Assembly (NCBI RefSeq): GCF_963678635.1
Contig: NC_087070.1
Coordinates: 7,350,539 to 7,414,538 of the forward strand
Source: Symsagittifera roscoffensis
Lineage: Eukaryota; Xenacoelomorpha; Acoela; Convolutidae
DNA length: 64,000 bases
Reading direction: 5' to 3'
Shown: positions 1-12,858 of the stretch, one piece after another
How positions within the stretch are numbered: position 1 is the first letter of the stretch
How the letters are laid out: each line of letters begins with the position of its first letter
Translations under genes and position numbers: made by a program
Notes under the pieces: generated by a model
Seen by the model: the letters and a program-made list of their open reading frames with translations, nothing else
Told to the model about the DNA's origin: nothing
The model's database searches: none

Positions 1-632
1 ATACATGTTGACCATACAATAAAGTCATTCCGTTGGCACGAACAACAAAAGGCAAAAGATCATGCAAATGCTCCCTAAGATAAAAAATAAGCTTCTACAT
101 CTCGGTAGATAACAGGCGAAAAGTGAATATAATCAGAAGACTTTAAAAAAAAATTTTGGTCTTCTGGGAGAAAAAAAAATTGGTGACAAAGATGAAGCTA
201 AAAAGTGTTGCTAAAAAGCAAAAAAATGGCTAATTCTCTATGGTGCAAAAGAAACCGTTCAGACTTGAACAATTAGTTCCTCTTAATTCCCAAACAATGA
301 AATCATGTGACAGTTTGAGAAGGATTTGACCTATCCAACTCGGCATTTTGGCAAACCAGTAAACTGAAATTGCGGCTATTTTGAACCGCCTATCACCGCT
401 GTAACTAAAAAAAATCTTTCGGCATTTAACTGCATGTCGATCACTGCACAAAAGAAAACTATTTGCTTCCTTAACTCAAAAATGTAACAATTTAAACTGC
501 GCGAATCCTATTTTAGAGGTGTTTTTTCATTAAAAGTTAGCTTTATTTAGTTTAGATTTAGTGTTTTTGATTTTGTTTTTAAAGCAATCAAGTCGAAAAA
601 CAAATATTCAAAATAATATACGTTCTCGCTTA
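1..632. other. AT-rich non-coding flank
   Basis: No coding exon, RNA gene or repeat could be supported here. The open frames are short and low in complexity. Confidence 0.5.
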
Positions 633-642
633 ATATGAACAG

Positions 643-1111
643 GGGAGGGTTCTCATGCTTAAGGGACCGAATGCTTGAAAAATTTCAACCAATCAAAATC
701 GCTAAGCGTTCTTATTGGCTAAATGCTTTTCCCAGAAAACCGAAGTCAAAATTAACAGAAATTGTTTATATTAACTCGTGCAGACCTACTTGTACAGCTT
801 AAAACTATTTTGTTTTTCCATTTTTCGTAAATCGGCATCTTTGAATTATTAAAATTGTTCCAATCCGCCTTCGATCCGGCAATACTTGAAAACTCATCTG
901 CTTATTATCTAATCGGTCAAAAATAACACTAATGGCCTGGATGTATTTGTTTACTTTGAGATTTTCGCGATTTACTTTGAGATTTTGAATACTTTGAGAT
1001 TCTGATTGGCTGAAAGTAAGCTAAAATAATTTGCTTTGAGATTCTGATTGGCTGAAAGTAAGTTAAAATAGATTTCAAGCACTCGGTCCCTCAAGCATGA
1101 GGGACGCCACC
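643..1111. mobile_element. MITE-like element with 10-base target duplication
   Basis: The two ends (about 643-682 and 1072-1111) are imperfect inverted repeats sharing TCATGCTT(A/G)AGGGACCGA and GTGCTTGAAA-like blocks. The sequence ATATGAACAG lies directly outside each end (633-642 and 1112-1121), which is what a target-site duplication looks like. There is no coding capacity. An internal stretch of about 45 bases containing GATTCTGATTGGCTGAAAGT is repeated twice around 989-1073. A duplication of 9-10 bases would suit a Mutator-like family, but no parent transposase is in the window, so the superfamily is a guess. Confidence 0.75.
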
Positions 1112-1121
1112 ATATGAACAG

Positions 1122-2800
1122 TTTCCAATAATCCAATGGTGTGAATTCAACCCACCTTATCTCTAAATTGTCTATAAGTTGAAACAATTAAGAAATACTA
1201 GGTTTCAAATATAATTCAACTAGTCTACTCGTGCTTCCAATCGACAAAAACAGAGGGGTCTTTTGCACAAAACAGGCCACAATCAGTGTTTCTATGTATT
1301 GAGCTGAAAAGATTGCAGTCGAATGTGATTAGTAGATAGATTTAGCAAACAACGCGGTCAACATTTTAATCAATTTTTCCAGCAGACAAAAATTCAACTT
1401 TGCAACTTTGTCATACAATCCAAAACAATTTAAAGCACAGGTAGATTGGAATAGGGTAGAATGTCATTGAACCGAAATTTTATCCTGCCAAAAAATTTCA
1501 ATGAAAAGGTTTGCAATAAAATAATTTTCTTTACTTAATGTTATTTCGGCTAACTAGATTATCAGCTTTAAATACTAATTGAATATAATTGACACAGTTT
1601 AGCGCATAAAACCCTAACAGCGAGTGTATAAAACTGTATAAAACCTATTCATAGAGCGCAACGATTCTTTTGTTTCAAGTTTTTGATACAAAATCATGAT
1701 ATTGATTGCCGTAAGGTTATAGATAATATAATTATCTTGAAATTTGATTGGCTTCTATGTAATTGAAAGTTTTTTCAAAAATTTTGATTTCTTTGATGCA
1801 AAAGTTACGGTACTCGTTCTTCAAGCTCGAGGAGAGCCAAACAGTTCAAATAAATCGTTTCAATGAGTTAATGCCATCACCGTTTAATGTACTTTTCTTG
1901 GAACAAACTGACTTCATGAAACAACATTTCAAAAAAAACTTTAAAAATAACTTACAATTTTTTTTGTGTTCAAATCATCTCAATGTTGTGTTCAAATCAT
2001 CTCAATGAAAGTGTCTCCATAGGCCAAACATATATATTCAAACGCCATTTCTCAGATCAACTGTTTCAGTCCAGTTTTCTAAAGAAAAAAAAGCAACAAT
2101 GGAAAATTAATTTTGAAAAAAAGTAGTTTTTGATGGAGCATCTTCGCATTTTAATGACTGTTATAGCTGATTTTTTCGAAAAATGTTTGTCGAGAAACTC
2201 GAGCACAGTCAAAATATACCCATTTTTTGTCAAGAAATTCGGAACATAGATTGAGCATACCCTATATTTTCAAACTTTTTAAATTTTTTAACCATACGGA
2301 TGAAATTTGTTATCTTATTTGAATTCAAAGCGTTTCAGATTTACTAAATAAATAGTCACGCCATTTGAAACGAAGCTGAGATGAATCAAACAAACTTGAG
2401 AAATTTTTTGTTTGGCGAGAAAGTCGAGACAATGAAGACATAGCCATTTTTAGTCGAGAAAACTATAACCTATCTGAGCCGAGTAGAAAGAGGTCACAGA
2501 AAAATTGACAAAGACGACCAGAGATAATCCAGGCTCAATTAGGCTGTATAACATTTTTAGGAGAAAATAAACAAACGCAACATGTACAATTTGAGGTTAA
2601 AAAATACAATTTACAGGAGTTAATCTTTACACTTGAAAGCACAATGAAAGTTGCTTACAATACAGTTTCATCGGAAAAACAAAAAAAATCCAAAAATTGA
2701 AGTGATATTTTACATGATTTATAAAAATTTTCAGTCATTAATGAAACTGCTTAGCTCGGAACAAAAACCTATTTTGGATATTGCTTTCAATAAGGTTTTT
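1122..2800. other. AT-rich non-coding stretch
   Basis: Nothing recognisable. It is T/A-rich with many short homopolymers. The phrase GAGAAACTCGAGCAC and variants such as GAGAAAGTCGAGAC recur loosely around 2195-2460, too irregularly to call an array. Confidence 0.4.
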
Positions 2801-3806
2801 TTGAAGGTGGACTAAAACTCAAAAGTTCAAACCGGGTTTTCTCAACAGAGGAAAAAAACTTGAGATTTTAAAAATTTTGTCTATATTATGTCTGAAAGGG
2901 CTTCAATATCTTTAATCACACAATTCCATCCGATGTTTATTTGTCATACTTGATTTTGTGTGGAAAACCAAAGAAAAAAACCGATAGCACACTAAATACA
3001 AAGCTCCTCCTCATGTTTCAAAAAGTCGGAAGTTTTGTCTTGAATGATATTATATTTCGGGAAACACGTCAAAAAGCACATAAGACGGCGTTTAATGGAA
3101 ATTCAAAAGAAAATCTTCAGCGAAAATGGAAATACTGTCATGAAAAACTTTGAATTATTTTTTATATTCTGAGATTTTCAACATTTTTTTGCTATTCGGA
3201 GTATACGTATATGATTCCCTCAAGCGACTGAAATTTAGGTTAGTTTTTCTCGACACTCAAAAACTTTCTTTGATTTTTTTTATTACATGAGTCTTAAATG
3301 ATTCTTATTTTCATAAATGATTTACGATTTATCTTGAGCCAAATCAATCTTGGGATTTATTTGAATGTGAAAAAGGGATCAAATTTAAGGTTTCAGTTTT
3401 TCATTTTTGGATAAATCCGTAATTAATTTCGAAGTGGGATGAAAAGTGGGTTTCAAGCTGGGATGAACAACATAAACCATTAATTCACGTACAAATTCAG
3501 TTTGTAATTCAAAATCAGTGGATGTTTAAATTATCTGGACAAAACGCTTAACTGTTTCAAGTTTTCATTTTCGACTAGATTCAAAAACAACCTGTAAAGA
3601 AGTAGTACAGAATGTTTCCTCATATTTGAGATTTTTTTCTGAATACTGTGAACGAAAAGTTAAAATATAGGCATATTTGAGAGTAATACTAAAATAGGTC
3701 AATTGAAAAATTGTTTTTGAAAAAATGACTGGAAAAAGAAAAAACTTTTTCTTAAATTTGAAAAATTATCAAATTCTTCAAAAAATTTTGCGGAGTTTTT
3801 TTATTC
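2801..3806. repeat. Diverged direct repeat, copy 1
   Basis: This stretch is repeated with small changes and internal gaps at about 4462-5360. The copies start alike with AAGGTGGACTAAAACTCAAA and share a block near TCTTGAATGATATTATATTT. Copy 1 contains roughly 100 bases that copy 2 lacks (after about 3240). Short frames of about 65-70 codons inside both copies share sequence only because the DNA is duplicated; I do not call them genes. Confidence 0.8.
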
Positions 3807-4461
3807 TTGTTTTATACTATGTATCGTATTTCTCTTGACCATTTTCCGAAACTGCGCTCGATGTTGTTTCGATAATGTTTTCGACTATGGTTCAATTTTG
3901 TCTTTTTCTCTTTTGACCACACTTTGCGTTCGACTTTGTTTCAGACTATTTTTTGACCAAACTTTGGTTTGTTCTATGATTCGACAAGGCTTTTTAAATG
4001 GTTTTTATTATGTTCCTCAGTATGTTTATATTTTCCGCTCGGTTGAAAGGGCTGTTTTTGATCACGGCATGTGAGTCGAACAACATCTGTGTGTTCAAGC
4101 GAATTATATTTCCTGTAGTGAAACTAAATTTTTACGCCTACTCTTGTAAAAAAAACATGCTCGCTCTCTTAATTTGCTCGAAATTAGACCAGTAAAAAGC
4201 AAAGAGATTTTTCTTTTCATTGAAGAAAGTTCGAATCACGAAAGCAGGGGGGAGGGGAAGGTCATATGATATATCACACGCCCCTCTCGACGATAATTAA
4301 TAATTAAAACATACCTAAATGCAAAGCAAGTTCTTTTTACTGAAACGTGCTAAATTCAAAGTAGCTTGAAAGACTGGTTTTCTTTAGAATCAGTTTTTTG
4401 TTTAGATTTTTTGGCCGATGTTTGCATATAACGAACGCTAGTCAATCGCTTTTTCGATCGA
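3807..4461. other. Spacer between the diverged repeats
   Basis: T-rich spacer with repeated TTCGAC(T/A)-type words around 3836-3990. No supported gene. Confidence 0.4.
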
Positions 4462-5360
4462 AGGTGGACTAAAACTCAAAAATTCAAACCGGGTTTTCTC
4501 AACAGAGGAAAAAAACTTGAGATTTTAAAATTTTCGTCTATATTATGTCTGAAAGGGCTCTTCAATATCTCTAATCACACATTTCCATCCGATGTTTATT
4601 TGTCATACTTGATTTTGTGTGGAAAACCAAAGAAAAAACCGATAGCACACTAAATACAAAGCTCCTCCTCATGTTTCAAAAAGTCGGAAGTTTTGTCTTG
4701 AATGATATTATATTTCGGGAAACACGTCAAAAAGCACATAAGACGGCGTTTAATGGAAATTCAAAAAAAAATCTTCAGCGAAAATGGAAATACTGTCATG
4801 AAAAACTTTGAATTATGTTTTATATTCTGAGATTTTCAACATTTTTTTGCTATTCGGAGTATACGTATTATGATTCCCTCATAACGATTTATCTTGAGCC
4901 AAATCATTCTTGGGATTTATTTGAACGTGGAAAAGGGATCAAATTTAATGTTTCAATTTTTCATTAAACCATTAATTCACGTACAAATTTAATTTGTAAT
5001 TCAAAATCAGTGGAGGTTTAAATTATCTGGACAAAATGCCTAACTGTTTCAGTTTTTCATTTTCGACTAGATTAAAAAACAATCTGTAAAGAAGTAGCAC
5101 AGAATGTTCCGACCAGAGTCTTAAAAAATACAAAAAAATTCCCTCAAATTGTAGTTTTTTTCTGAATACTGTGAAGAAAAGTTTTGAACGAAGATTTGAA
5201 CGAAAAGTTAGAATATAAGCATATTTGAGAGTAATACTAAAACAGGTCAATTGATAAATTGTTTTTGAAAAAAAGACAGGAAAAAGAAAAAATTTTTTCT
5301 TAAATTTGAAAAATTATCAAATTTTTTAAAAAATTCTGCGGAGTTATTTGAATCTTTAAA
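4462..5360. repeat. Diverged direct repeat, copy 2
   Basis: This is the partner of 2801-3806, in the same orientation. Base differences and several length differences make it clearly older than the 2,506-base tandem duplication that follows. Confidence 0.8.
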
Positions 5361-5472
5361 ATTTTGATTCCCAAAAATGCGCTAAAAAATTCCAAAAACT
5401 AGATTTACTTAACTAAAACTAAGTTTTTACGGCTTTAATTAAATAATGAAGCGATTGCAGCTTCTAACTACT

Positions 5473-7978
5473 TTAATAATTAGCTCGAAACTAGAGCAGA
5501 AATCAAAGATTTTAAACCGATCTTTCTCACCACAAGAAAAAACTTTTATGAACTTTCTAATGTCGCTCGAATCACGACTGAGAGGAATTTAATGTGATAT
5601 ATCTTTCAACCCTGCCCAATGATTTTTTGTGGTAGGTGTTTTGCGTGGAATAAAAAGTAAAACACACCCAAATCTAAAGTTCTTCCCCCTTTTTTAACGG
5701 TCGGAAGAAAAAACACAGTTTTGTCAGTGGGATTCAGATAAAACAATTATTCTGTTAGGAAATCGTCAAAAAAACTGTAGTTTGTGAGGTCGCGTATTTT
5801 GTTCGAACTGTTGGAAATGAAAGCTGTGATACGGCCAAATGTATACAGGTTAGTTGGTTGTGATTCGGCAGTCAATATCTTTCAAAGAATTGCAAAATTT
5901 CTATGATTCAGGTTAAGGATGCCGAGAATTATTTTGATGACAACGATAAGCTTGGAATAACGAGTGTACAACACGGGGAACTCCTGAAAAAGTCTACAAC
6001 GTAGATTGGTTAGTTAAACAACATTTTCTAGCGACTGGAGGGATGCTCAAAAATTTGAAAAAGTAAAAAAAATGGTTAAGTTCTTCCAGAATGACCGAAA
6101 TGCATGTCATGAGCGAGTTTTGATTCGGAACTTTTCAGTTGGAGGATTCACTGTTTGGAACGAGTAACAGTGTTAACCATTCAACTGAACATATTCGGAG
6201 GGGTCATTTCGGGTTGACGGAAATACTATTAAATTTTCAAATGAGGCGTGCACAACACGTAACAATTTTTTTTTTTGCGCCAGCCAAAACCGCGAGGGTG
6301 AGGACGATTTTCGCTAACACAACAAGACATGTGACAAACATAGCGAACGACAGAATTTGTATTCATCAATAATCGAAAGCGAGCGCAGCGAAATGTAAGG
6401 ATTGTACAGCTTAAATCGTTACTGAGCAACTCCTGAGAATCTGGAGGATAACGGGAGGATTTCGCTATCCTTCCTGGTCGTCAAGAAGACAGCTCTTTTT
6501 CCGGATTCAAGAATCCGGAAGGTTCTCGGAGAAGAACTGTAAACATTATTATTATCAACTTTAAGCTTCCTGGAAGGTCTTCATTTGAATTAAATTAGGA
6601 TCAAGTTCACTTTCAGAGCATGAGAAGCTAAGAGTTGAGGGAAAGGTTTGATCCATCCCCGATGAGCATGATGATTTTTATCTTATGAACAAAAACAATA
6701 GTCTTATAATAAATAATTAATGGCCCTGCTTTTAGGAGTAACCTCGTGGTCTGGGGATACTGATACACAGCCATGAGCTGACTTTTTCTTGCATGTAACT
6801 AAGTTAAATTGCGCGGTTTGGCCGATAGCCTTTAAGTGTAACGACTTTGTCGACCCGATATTAGTGAACCACACATTGGTTTGGCTTGGTAGAGACGGTT
6901 AAACCAAGTACTCAGTTACACCGGTAATTTCTTATCTATAGGCTTCTCAGCCTCCCTCACTCAACTCCTGTGGAATTCTATTTTGTCAATTGAGAAAGGA
7001 CTTATCATACATGTCGTTTTACCAATGTTTATCCCGCTTCGATTTGAACCAGTTGATGTGAACGCTGGAAATTACAGACTCTGGAGTTCCGGTCATTTAT
7101 GGCTGCTCCAGTGTGTAACAGTCGTCCGCTTACCTCACATATGAGGCCAAAATAAATAGACCCTATAACCAATGGTTCAAGGGTCAGGGACACTACCTCT
7201 TGTGTTTTTGCACCTCATTCTGTCAATTTGGTTCGCTTAAAACATGGGGTACCGAGGTCGTGTTACAGCGTAAATGCTACTATCAAAAACCTCCTCCTAC
7301 TCTAGAAATAAGAACGTGCACAAGGCTAGGTCTCTAAGTACCTAAAACACGCGAACGCCGTTAAAAACAGGGTTGGAAACTCAAGCTTACAATCAGTTTT
7401 TATTAGACAGTGGACCTTTCAACCATCTCAGATGGATCAACCTAAAACACGCCATATCTTAACATAACTGTGTAAAATACATCAAAAAAAATTCAACACT
7501 CACATTTTGACTCGACTCTAGAATTAGGTAAATAGAGTAATAAAAAAATCTATAAATTTGAGGAAATAACTAGTGTGAACTCAAGTAGTTTTTTTTTGTC
7601 TGGACCATGGGGTCGCTTTTTAGGTCGTCCTGCCCAATCAAGGTTCACCATACTCCAATGATGATACTCTCGCTGTAACTCGCAACCTTCTCTATCAGGA
7701 ACAAGACAGCTCTACTCGACAATGTGTTTTCAGTCGCTGCGATAAACTTGCGCATGAAATGGCCAATTCGAAATTTTCAAAAAAAAATATTTCATCGCAA
7801 AATCAAGATAAAACTTCAGGATATAACCTTATCTACATCGCTAAAAGTCACAGCCATGTAAGATTGTGACTCTATAACTAAACAGCAACTAAATTCGGCA
7901 TTCAACTGTTATTGGATTCTAGCTTTAGAAGCCAGTGAAATTTTCTTTTTGATCAACCTAGTCAGATAATTGTCATGC
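5473..7978. repeat. Tandem duplication unit 1 (2,506 bases)
   Basis: It begins at TTAATAATTAGCTCGAAAC and ends at GATAATTGTCATGC. The next 2,506 bases repeat it almost base for base, with only scattered single differences and homopolymer length changes. It is largely non-coding. It contains a CCGGATTC/GAATCCGG palindrome near 6500, and its middle (about 6460-7830) is related to older, rearranged copies at 24.2-26.1 kb, so the unit holds an interspersed repeat. Confidence 0.92.
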
Positions 7979-10484
7979 TTAATAATTAGCTCGAAACTAG
8001 AGCAGAAATCAAAGATTTTAAACCGATCTTTCTCACCACAAGAAAAAACTTTTATGAACTTTCTAATGTCGCTCGAATCACGACTGAGAGGAATTTAATG
8101 TGATATATCTTTCAACCCTGCCCAATGATTTTTTGTGGTAGGTGTTTTGCGTGGAATAAAAAGTAAAACACACCCAAATCTAAAGTTCTTCCCCCTTTTT
8201 TAACGGTCGGAAGAAAAAACACAGTTTTGTCAGTGGGATTCAGATAAAACAATTATTCTGTTAGGAAATCGTCAAAAAAACTGTAGTTTGTGAGGTCGCG
8301 TATTTTGTTCGAACTGTTGGAAATGAAAGCTGTGATACGGCCAAATGTATACAGGTTAGTTGGTTGTGATTCGGCAGTCAATATCTTTCAAAGAATTGCA
8401 AAATTTCTATGATTCAGGTTAAGGATGCCGAGAATTATTTTGATGACAACGATAAGCTTGGAATAACGAGTGTACAACACGGGGAACTCCTGAAAAAGTC
8501 TACAACGTAGATTGGTTAGTTAAACAACATTTTCTAGCGACTGGAGGGATGCTCAAAAATTTGAAAAAGTAAAAAAATGGTTAAGTTCTTCCAGAATGAC
8601 CGAAATGCATGTCATGAGCGAGTTTTGATTCGGAACTTTTCAGTTGGAGGATTTACTGTTTGGAACGAGTAACAGTGTTAACCATTCAATTGAACATATT
8701 CGGAGGGGTCATTTCGGGTTGACGGAAATACTATTAAATTTTCAAATGAGGCGTGCACAACACGTAACAATTTTTTTTTTTTGCGCCAGCCAAAACCGCG
8801 AGGGTGAGGACGATTTTCGCTAACACAACAAGACATGTGACAAACATAGCGAACGACAGAATTTGTATTCATCAATAATCGAAAGCGAGCGCAGCGAAAT
8901 GTAAGGATTGTACAGCTTAAATCGTTACTGAGCAACTCCTGAGAATCTGGAGGATAACGGGAGGATTTCGCTATCCTTCCTGGTCGTCAAGAAGACAGCT
9001 CTTTTTCCGGATTCAAGAATCCGGAAGGTTCTCGGAGAAGAACTGTAAACATTATTATTATCAACTTTAAGCTTCCTGGAAGGTCTTCATTTGAATTAAA
9101 TTAGGATCAAGTTCACTTTCAGAGCACGAGAAGCTAAGAGTTGAGGGAAAGGTTTGATCCATCCCCGATGAGCATGATGATTTTTATCTTATGAACAAAA
9201 ACAATAGTCTTATAATAAATAATTAATGGCCCTGCTTTTAGGAGTAACCTCGTGGTCTGGGGATACTGATACACAGCCATGAGCTGACTTTTTCTTGCAT
9301 GTAACTAAGTTAAATTGCGCGGTTTGGCCGATAGCCTTTAAGTGTAACGACTTTTTCGACCCGATATTAGTGAACCACACATTGGTTTGGCTTGGTAGAG
9401 ACGGTTAAACCAAGTACTCAGTTACACCGGTAATTTCTTATCTATAGGCTTCTCAGCCTCCCTCACTCAACTCCTGTGGAATTCTATTTTGTCAATTGAG
9501 AAAGGACTTATCATACATGTCGTTTTACCAATGTTTATCCCGCTTCGATTTGAACCAGTTGATGTGAACGCTGGAAATTACAGACTCTGGAGTTCCGGTC
9601 ATTTATGGCTGCTCCAGTGTGTAACAGTCGTCCGCTTACCTCACATATGAGGCCAAAATAAATAGACCCTATAACCAATGGTTCAAGGGTCAGGGACACT
9701 ACCTCTTGTGTTTTTGCACCTCATTCTGTCAATTTGGTTCGCTTAAAACATGGGGTACCGAGGTCGTGTTACAGCGTAAATGCTACTATCAAAAACCTCC
9801 TCCTACTCTAGAAATAAGAACGTGCACAAGGCTAGGTCTCTAAGTACCTAAAACACGCGAACGCCGTTAAAAACAGGGTTGGAAACTCAAGCTTACAATC
9901 AGTTTTTATTAGACAGTGGACCTTTCAACCATCTCAGATGGATCAACCTAAAACACGCCATATCTTAACATAACTGTGTAAAATACATCAAAAAAAATTC
10001 AACACTCACATTTTGACTCGACTCTAGAATTAGGTAAATAGAGTAATAAAAAAATCTATAAATTTGAGGAAATAACTAGTGTGAACTCAAGTAGTTTTTT
10101 TTTGTCTGGACCATGGGGTCGCTTTTTAGGTCGTCCTGCCCAATCAAGGTTCACCATACTCCAATGATGATACTCTCGCTGTAACTCGCAACCTTCTCTA
10201 TCAGGAACAAGACAGCTCTACTCGACAATGTGTTTTCAGTCGCTGCGATAAACTTGTGCATGAAATGGCCAATTCGAAATTTTCAAAAAAAAATATTTCA
10301 TCGCAAAATCAAGATAAAACTTCAGGATATAATCTTATCTACATCGCTAAAAGTCACAGCCATGTAAGATTGTGACTCTATAACTAAACAGCAACTAAAT
10401 TCGGCATTCAACTGTTATTGGATTCTAGCTTTAGAAGCCAGTGAAATTTTCTTTTTGATCAACCTAGTCAGATAATTGTCATGC
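7979..10484. repeat. Tandem duplication unit 2 (2,506 bases)
   Basis: Second copy, offset exactly 2,506 bases from the first. The near identity means a very recent duplication, or an assembly artefact in which two alleles or overlapping reads were laid end to end. Confidence 0.92.
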
Positions 10485-10900
10485 AAAAATTTGATTTATA
10501 ATCTGATTAGTATATTAGATAGCAACAGTTCACAGGCTCAAATCTTGTTTTTGTTCCCTCAGATTTCAATACCTTTGCTTATCGCAAGGGTAATTAGACT
10601 TTTCAGTTTGATTTACTGTATTGCAACACTCGAAAAGAACAGCGTTTGGTTTCCAGATTCAATGTCACTGTGAGTTTTTTGAGAACTTATGGTATTACAA
10701 ATTTTATGATATCACTGTTTTGGTTGCTTGTTCAAAAACAACGCGCTGTGAGCACTTTTTTCGATTGACTCTTTTGAAACATTTAAAAACTTGAAAAACA
10801 TAGCGCATTTTACATCGCAGGAACCACCTATGCGCAGTTTTGATCCGGAAAAAACTAGTAAATACTAAAAAATTTTCTGAGAGATGCAAATCTTTTTTTT
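10485..10900. repeat. Old interspersed repeat piece
   Basis: Bases about 10560-10860 match about 25180-25480 in inverted orientation with many differences. Shared landmarks are the CTTGCGATAAGCAAGG-type block, the GAGCAC block next to a run of T, and the GGAACCACC block. It appears to belong to the same repeat family as the tandem unit. Confidence 0.65.
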
Positions 10901-11584
10901 TCCAGCGCGGTATAAAAACTTTTGCGAAAACTGCTTTGAAATTTACAATTAGAGCTTCAAAATTAGAGTTTTTACAGTTGTTTTCAAAATTTTAGGCAAT
11001 TTTTATGAATTTCTCAAAAAACAATAAGATACATCAAAATCTGCTGGCAAATTTAACCTATTTTTTGGTTTTAAGGAGCTTCTTCCCATTTATTATGAGG
11101 TTCGCTAATTGTTAGTTTTTCGTATGTGATAGACAAGCTCAAAGAATAAGCTACTATGATAAGCAACTGCTAAAAACGTAATTACACTAATTTCGCATGA
11201 CCACCGGTTGATGTACAACCGGCCGACAGCCAAACAAAATTTTAGAAAAAAAAAAAACGTTTTTTTTTTTCAAATAGTACCGTTTTTGTTCGAGATGTGA
11301 CCAGATTTTATCCATCGAATGACTAGAACTTAAACATGTTCTTAAACCGAGAATTTAAACGAATGGTAATAACAATTTAGGCAAATTCAGCTTTAATTTT
11401 CAAAAATGACTTTTAGTAGTATTAGTAGTGAAAGACTTAATTCCATATGCGTGGAGTCATATTAAATTAAAATACTATGACAAATAAGTGAATAAAAAGT
11501 AAGTATAAAAGTAAATAAGTAATACAAATGTAAATCAATAAAATAAATAAATGTAGATAAAAAAATACTATCACCCGGGTCGAG
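10901..11584. other. AT-rich non-coding stretch
   Basis: Homopolymer runs and AT-rich sequence, including TAAATAAGT/AAATAAATAAATG low-complexity DNA near 11480-11560. No gene seen. Confidence 0.4.
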
Positions 11585-11905
11585 ATCCCGCTCAGAAACC
11601 GCTCAAGATTTGAGCGGTTTGAGCGGTTTTCCAGCAAGATTTGAGCGGTTTGAGCGGTTTGGGCGATTTGATCGGTTGTTTTGGGCGGAATCCCTCTGTG
11701 GCCGACTTTTTATTATTAAATCTTGCGCGGTTTTCGAGCGTTTTTTTTAGATAAACCGCTCAAAACCGTTCAAACCTTGCGCGGTTTTATGAGCGGTTTT
11801 TTTAAATAAACCGTTCAAAAACCGCTCAAACTGCTCATTTTGAAGCAAGATTTTGAGCGTAATTGTCTAAAAAAACCGCTCAAACCGCTCAAATCTTGCT
11901 TCAAA
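11585..11905. repeat. GAGCGGTTT satellite-like array with inverted halves
   Basis: The left half repeats (T)GAGCGGTTT several times (about 11606-11665). The right half carries the complementary AAACCGCTC many times (about 11752-11895), interleaved with CAAGATTTGAGCGG words. The two halves can pair into a long hairpin. No frame through it looks like a gene. Confidence 0.8.
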
Positions 11906-12254
11906 TTAGGTGAAAAATCTCGACTCGGTCATTAAAAAAACAAAAACGTCAAAAACTTCATGACAAACTTTGCAAATTATTGCTGAATTTCTACTAAAAA
12001 AAAAGTTCGCGAGAAAGCCTTTAAGCGAAATTTCACACCAGTTTTTCAAATCAATCTCCAACATATACGCTACTGCATTCCAGACAAAGAGAAACATTTG
12101 CAGTTGAAATTTGATGAAACAGAGGGTGATGCAAAATTAAAATTTTAATTCCTCCATGACACGACCACAATCGGAAAAAAACGACGAAAAACCCACAACA
12201 GCCGAATTAGTGATAGAAAACGGTTCGAAATTTTCGAAAGATTACGAGATCTAA

Positions 12255-12835
12255 CGAGTGCAGAACCGGAACACTCTTAAAGACACCAGTGCTAGATTCC
12301 AGATTGTCCGACTAGGAACAGATCCGAATCCTACTGATCCAGAAAAATCAGAAGGGAACAACGTTTCGACAAAAACCTTTCGTCTTGAAAATTAGCCCTT
12401 CCGTCATGCAACGGTCCGTGCACAGGTTGGATAGGGCCAAACCAACGCTATTTAAACACATCGGCAAAATTTTATGAACAAATTAAGTCGATTTGAAGCA
12501 TCAAGAGGTTTGTCAATTAAAATCTACCCTCGTCGGTAATAGTACAGATGAAATTGTCTATATTGGATGTGTTTCTTTTTTTTGCACCCTCTGAGGCATA
12601 GAATTGCACTCCTTAGATATGAAAACTTTTTTTTCTTACAAATTTATTGTGTCCGAGTTTAATTCGTTCCGTTTTTCGCTTAGTTTCTCTGCTAATTTCT
12701 GGACGGTTTTCGTAGAGCCTTGTGCTACTTCTCCCGAACACGCAAAAATTAGTGGAACAAAGCTGCTCTGCTCCGCACCACGACTTCTTTGTTGGCACTT
12801 TAATGTTTTGACACTCTCATGATGTTTGTAGGCGA
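12255..12835. repeat. Inverted arm, left (pairs with 23105-23705)
   Basis: Read on the minus strand, this arm matches 23105-23705. Shared landmarks in order are the CTAGCACTGGTGTCTTTAA block, the GGATCAGTAGGATTCG block, the CCGTTGCATGACGGAAGGGC block, the GTAGAGCC block and the terminal TGACACTCTCATGA block. The arms differ by many substitutions and small gaps. Together they bracket about 10 kb of retroelement fossils. Confidence 0.85.
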
Positions 12836-12858
12836 CAGATATTGTTTTAGGGCAGAAT

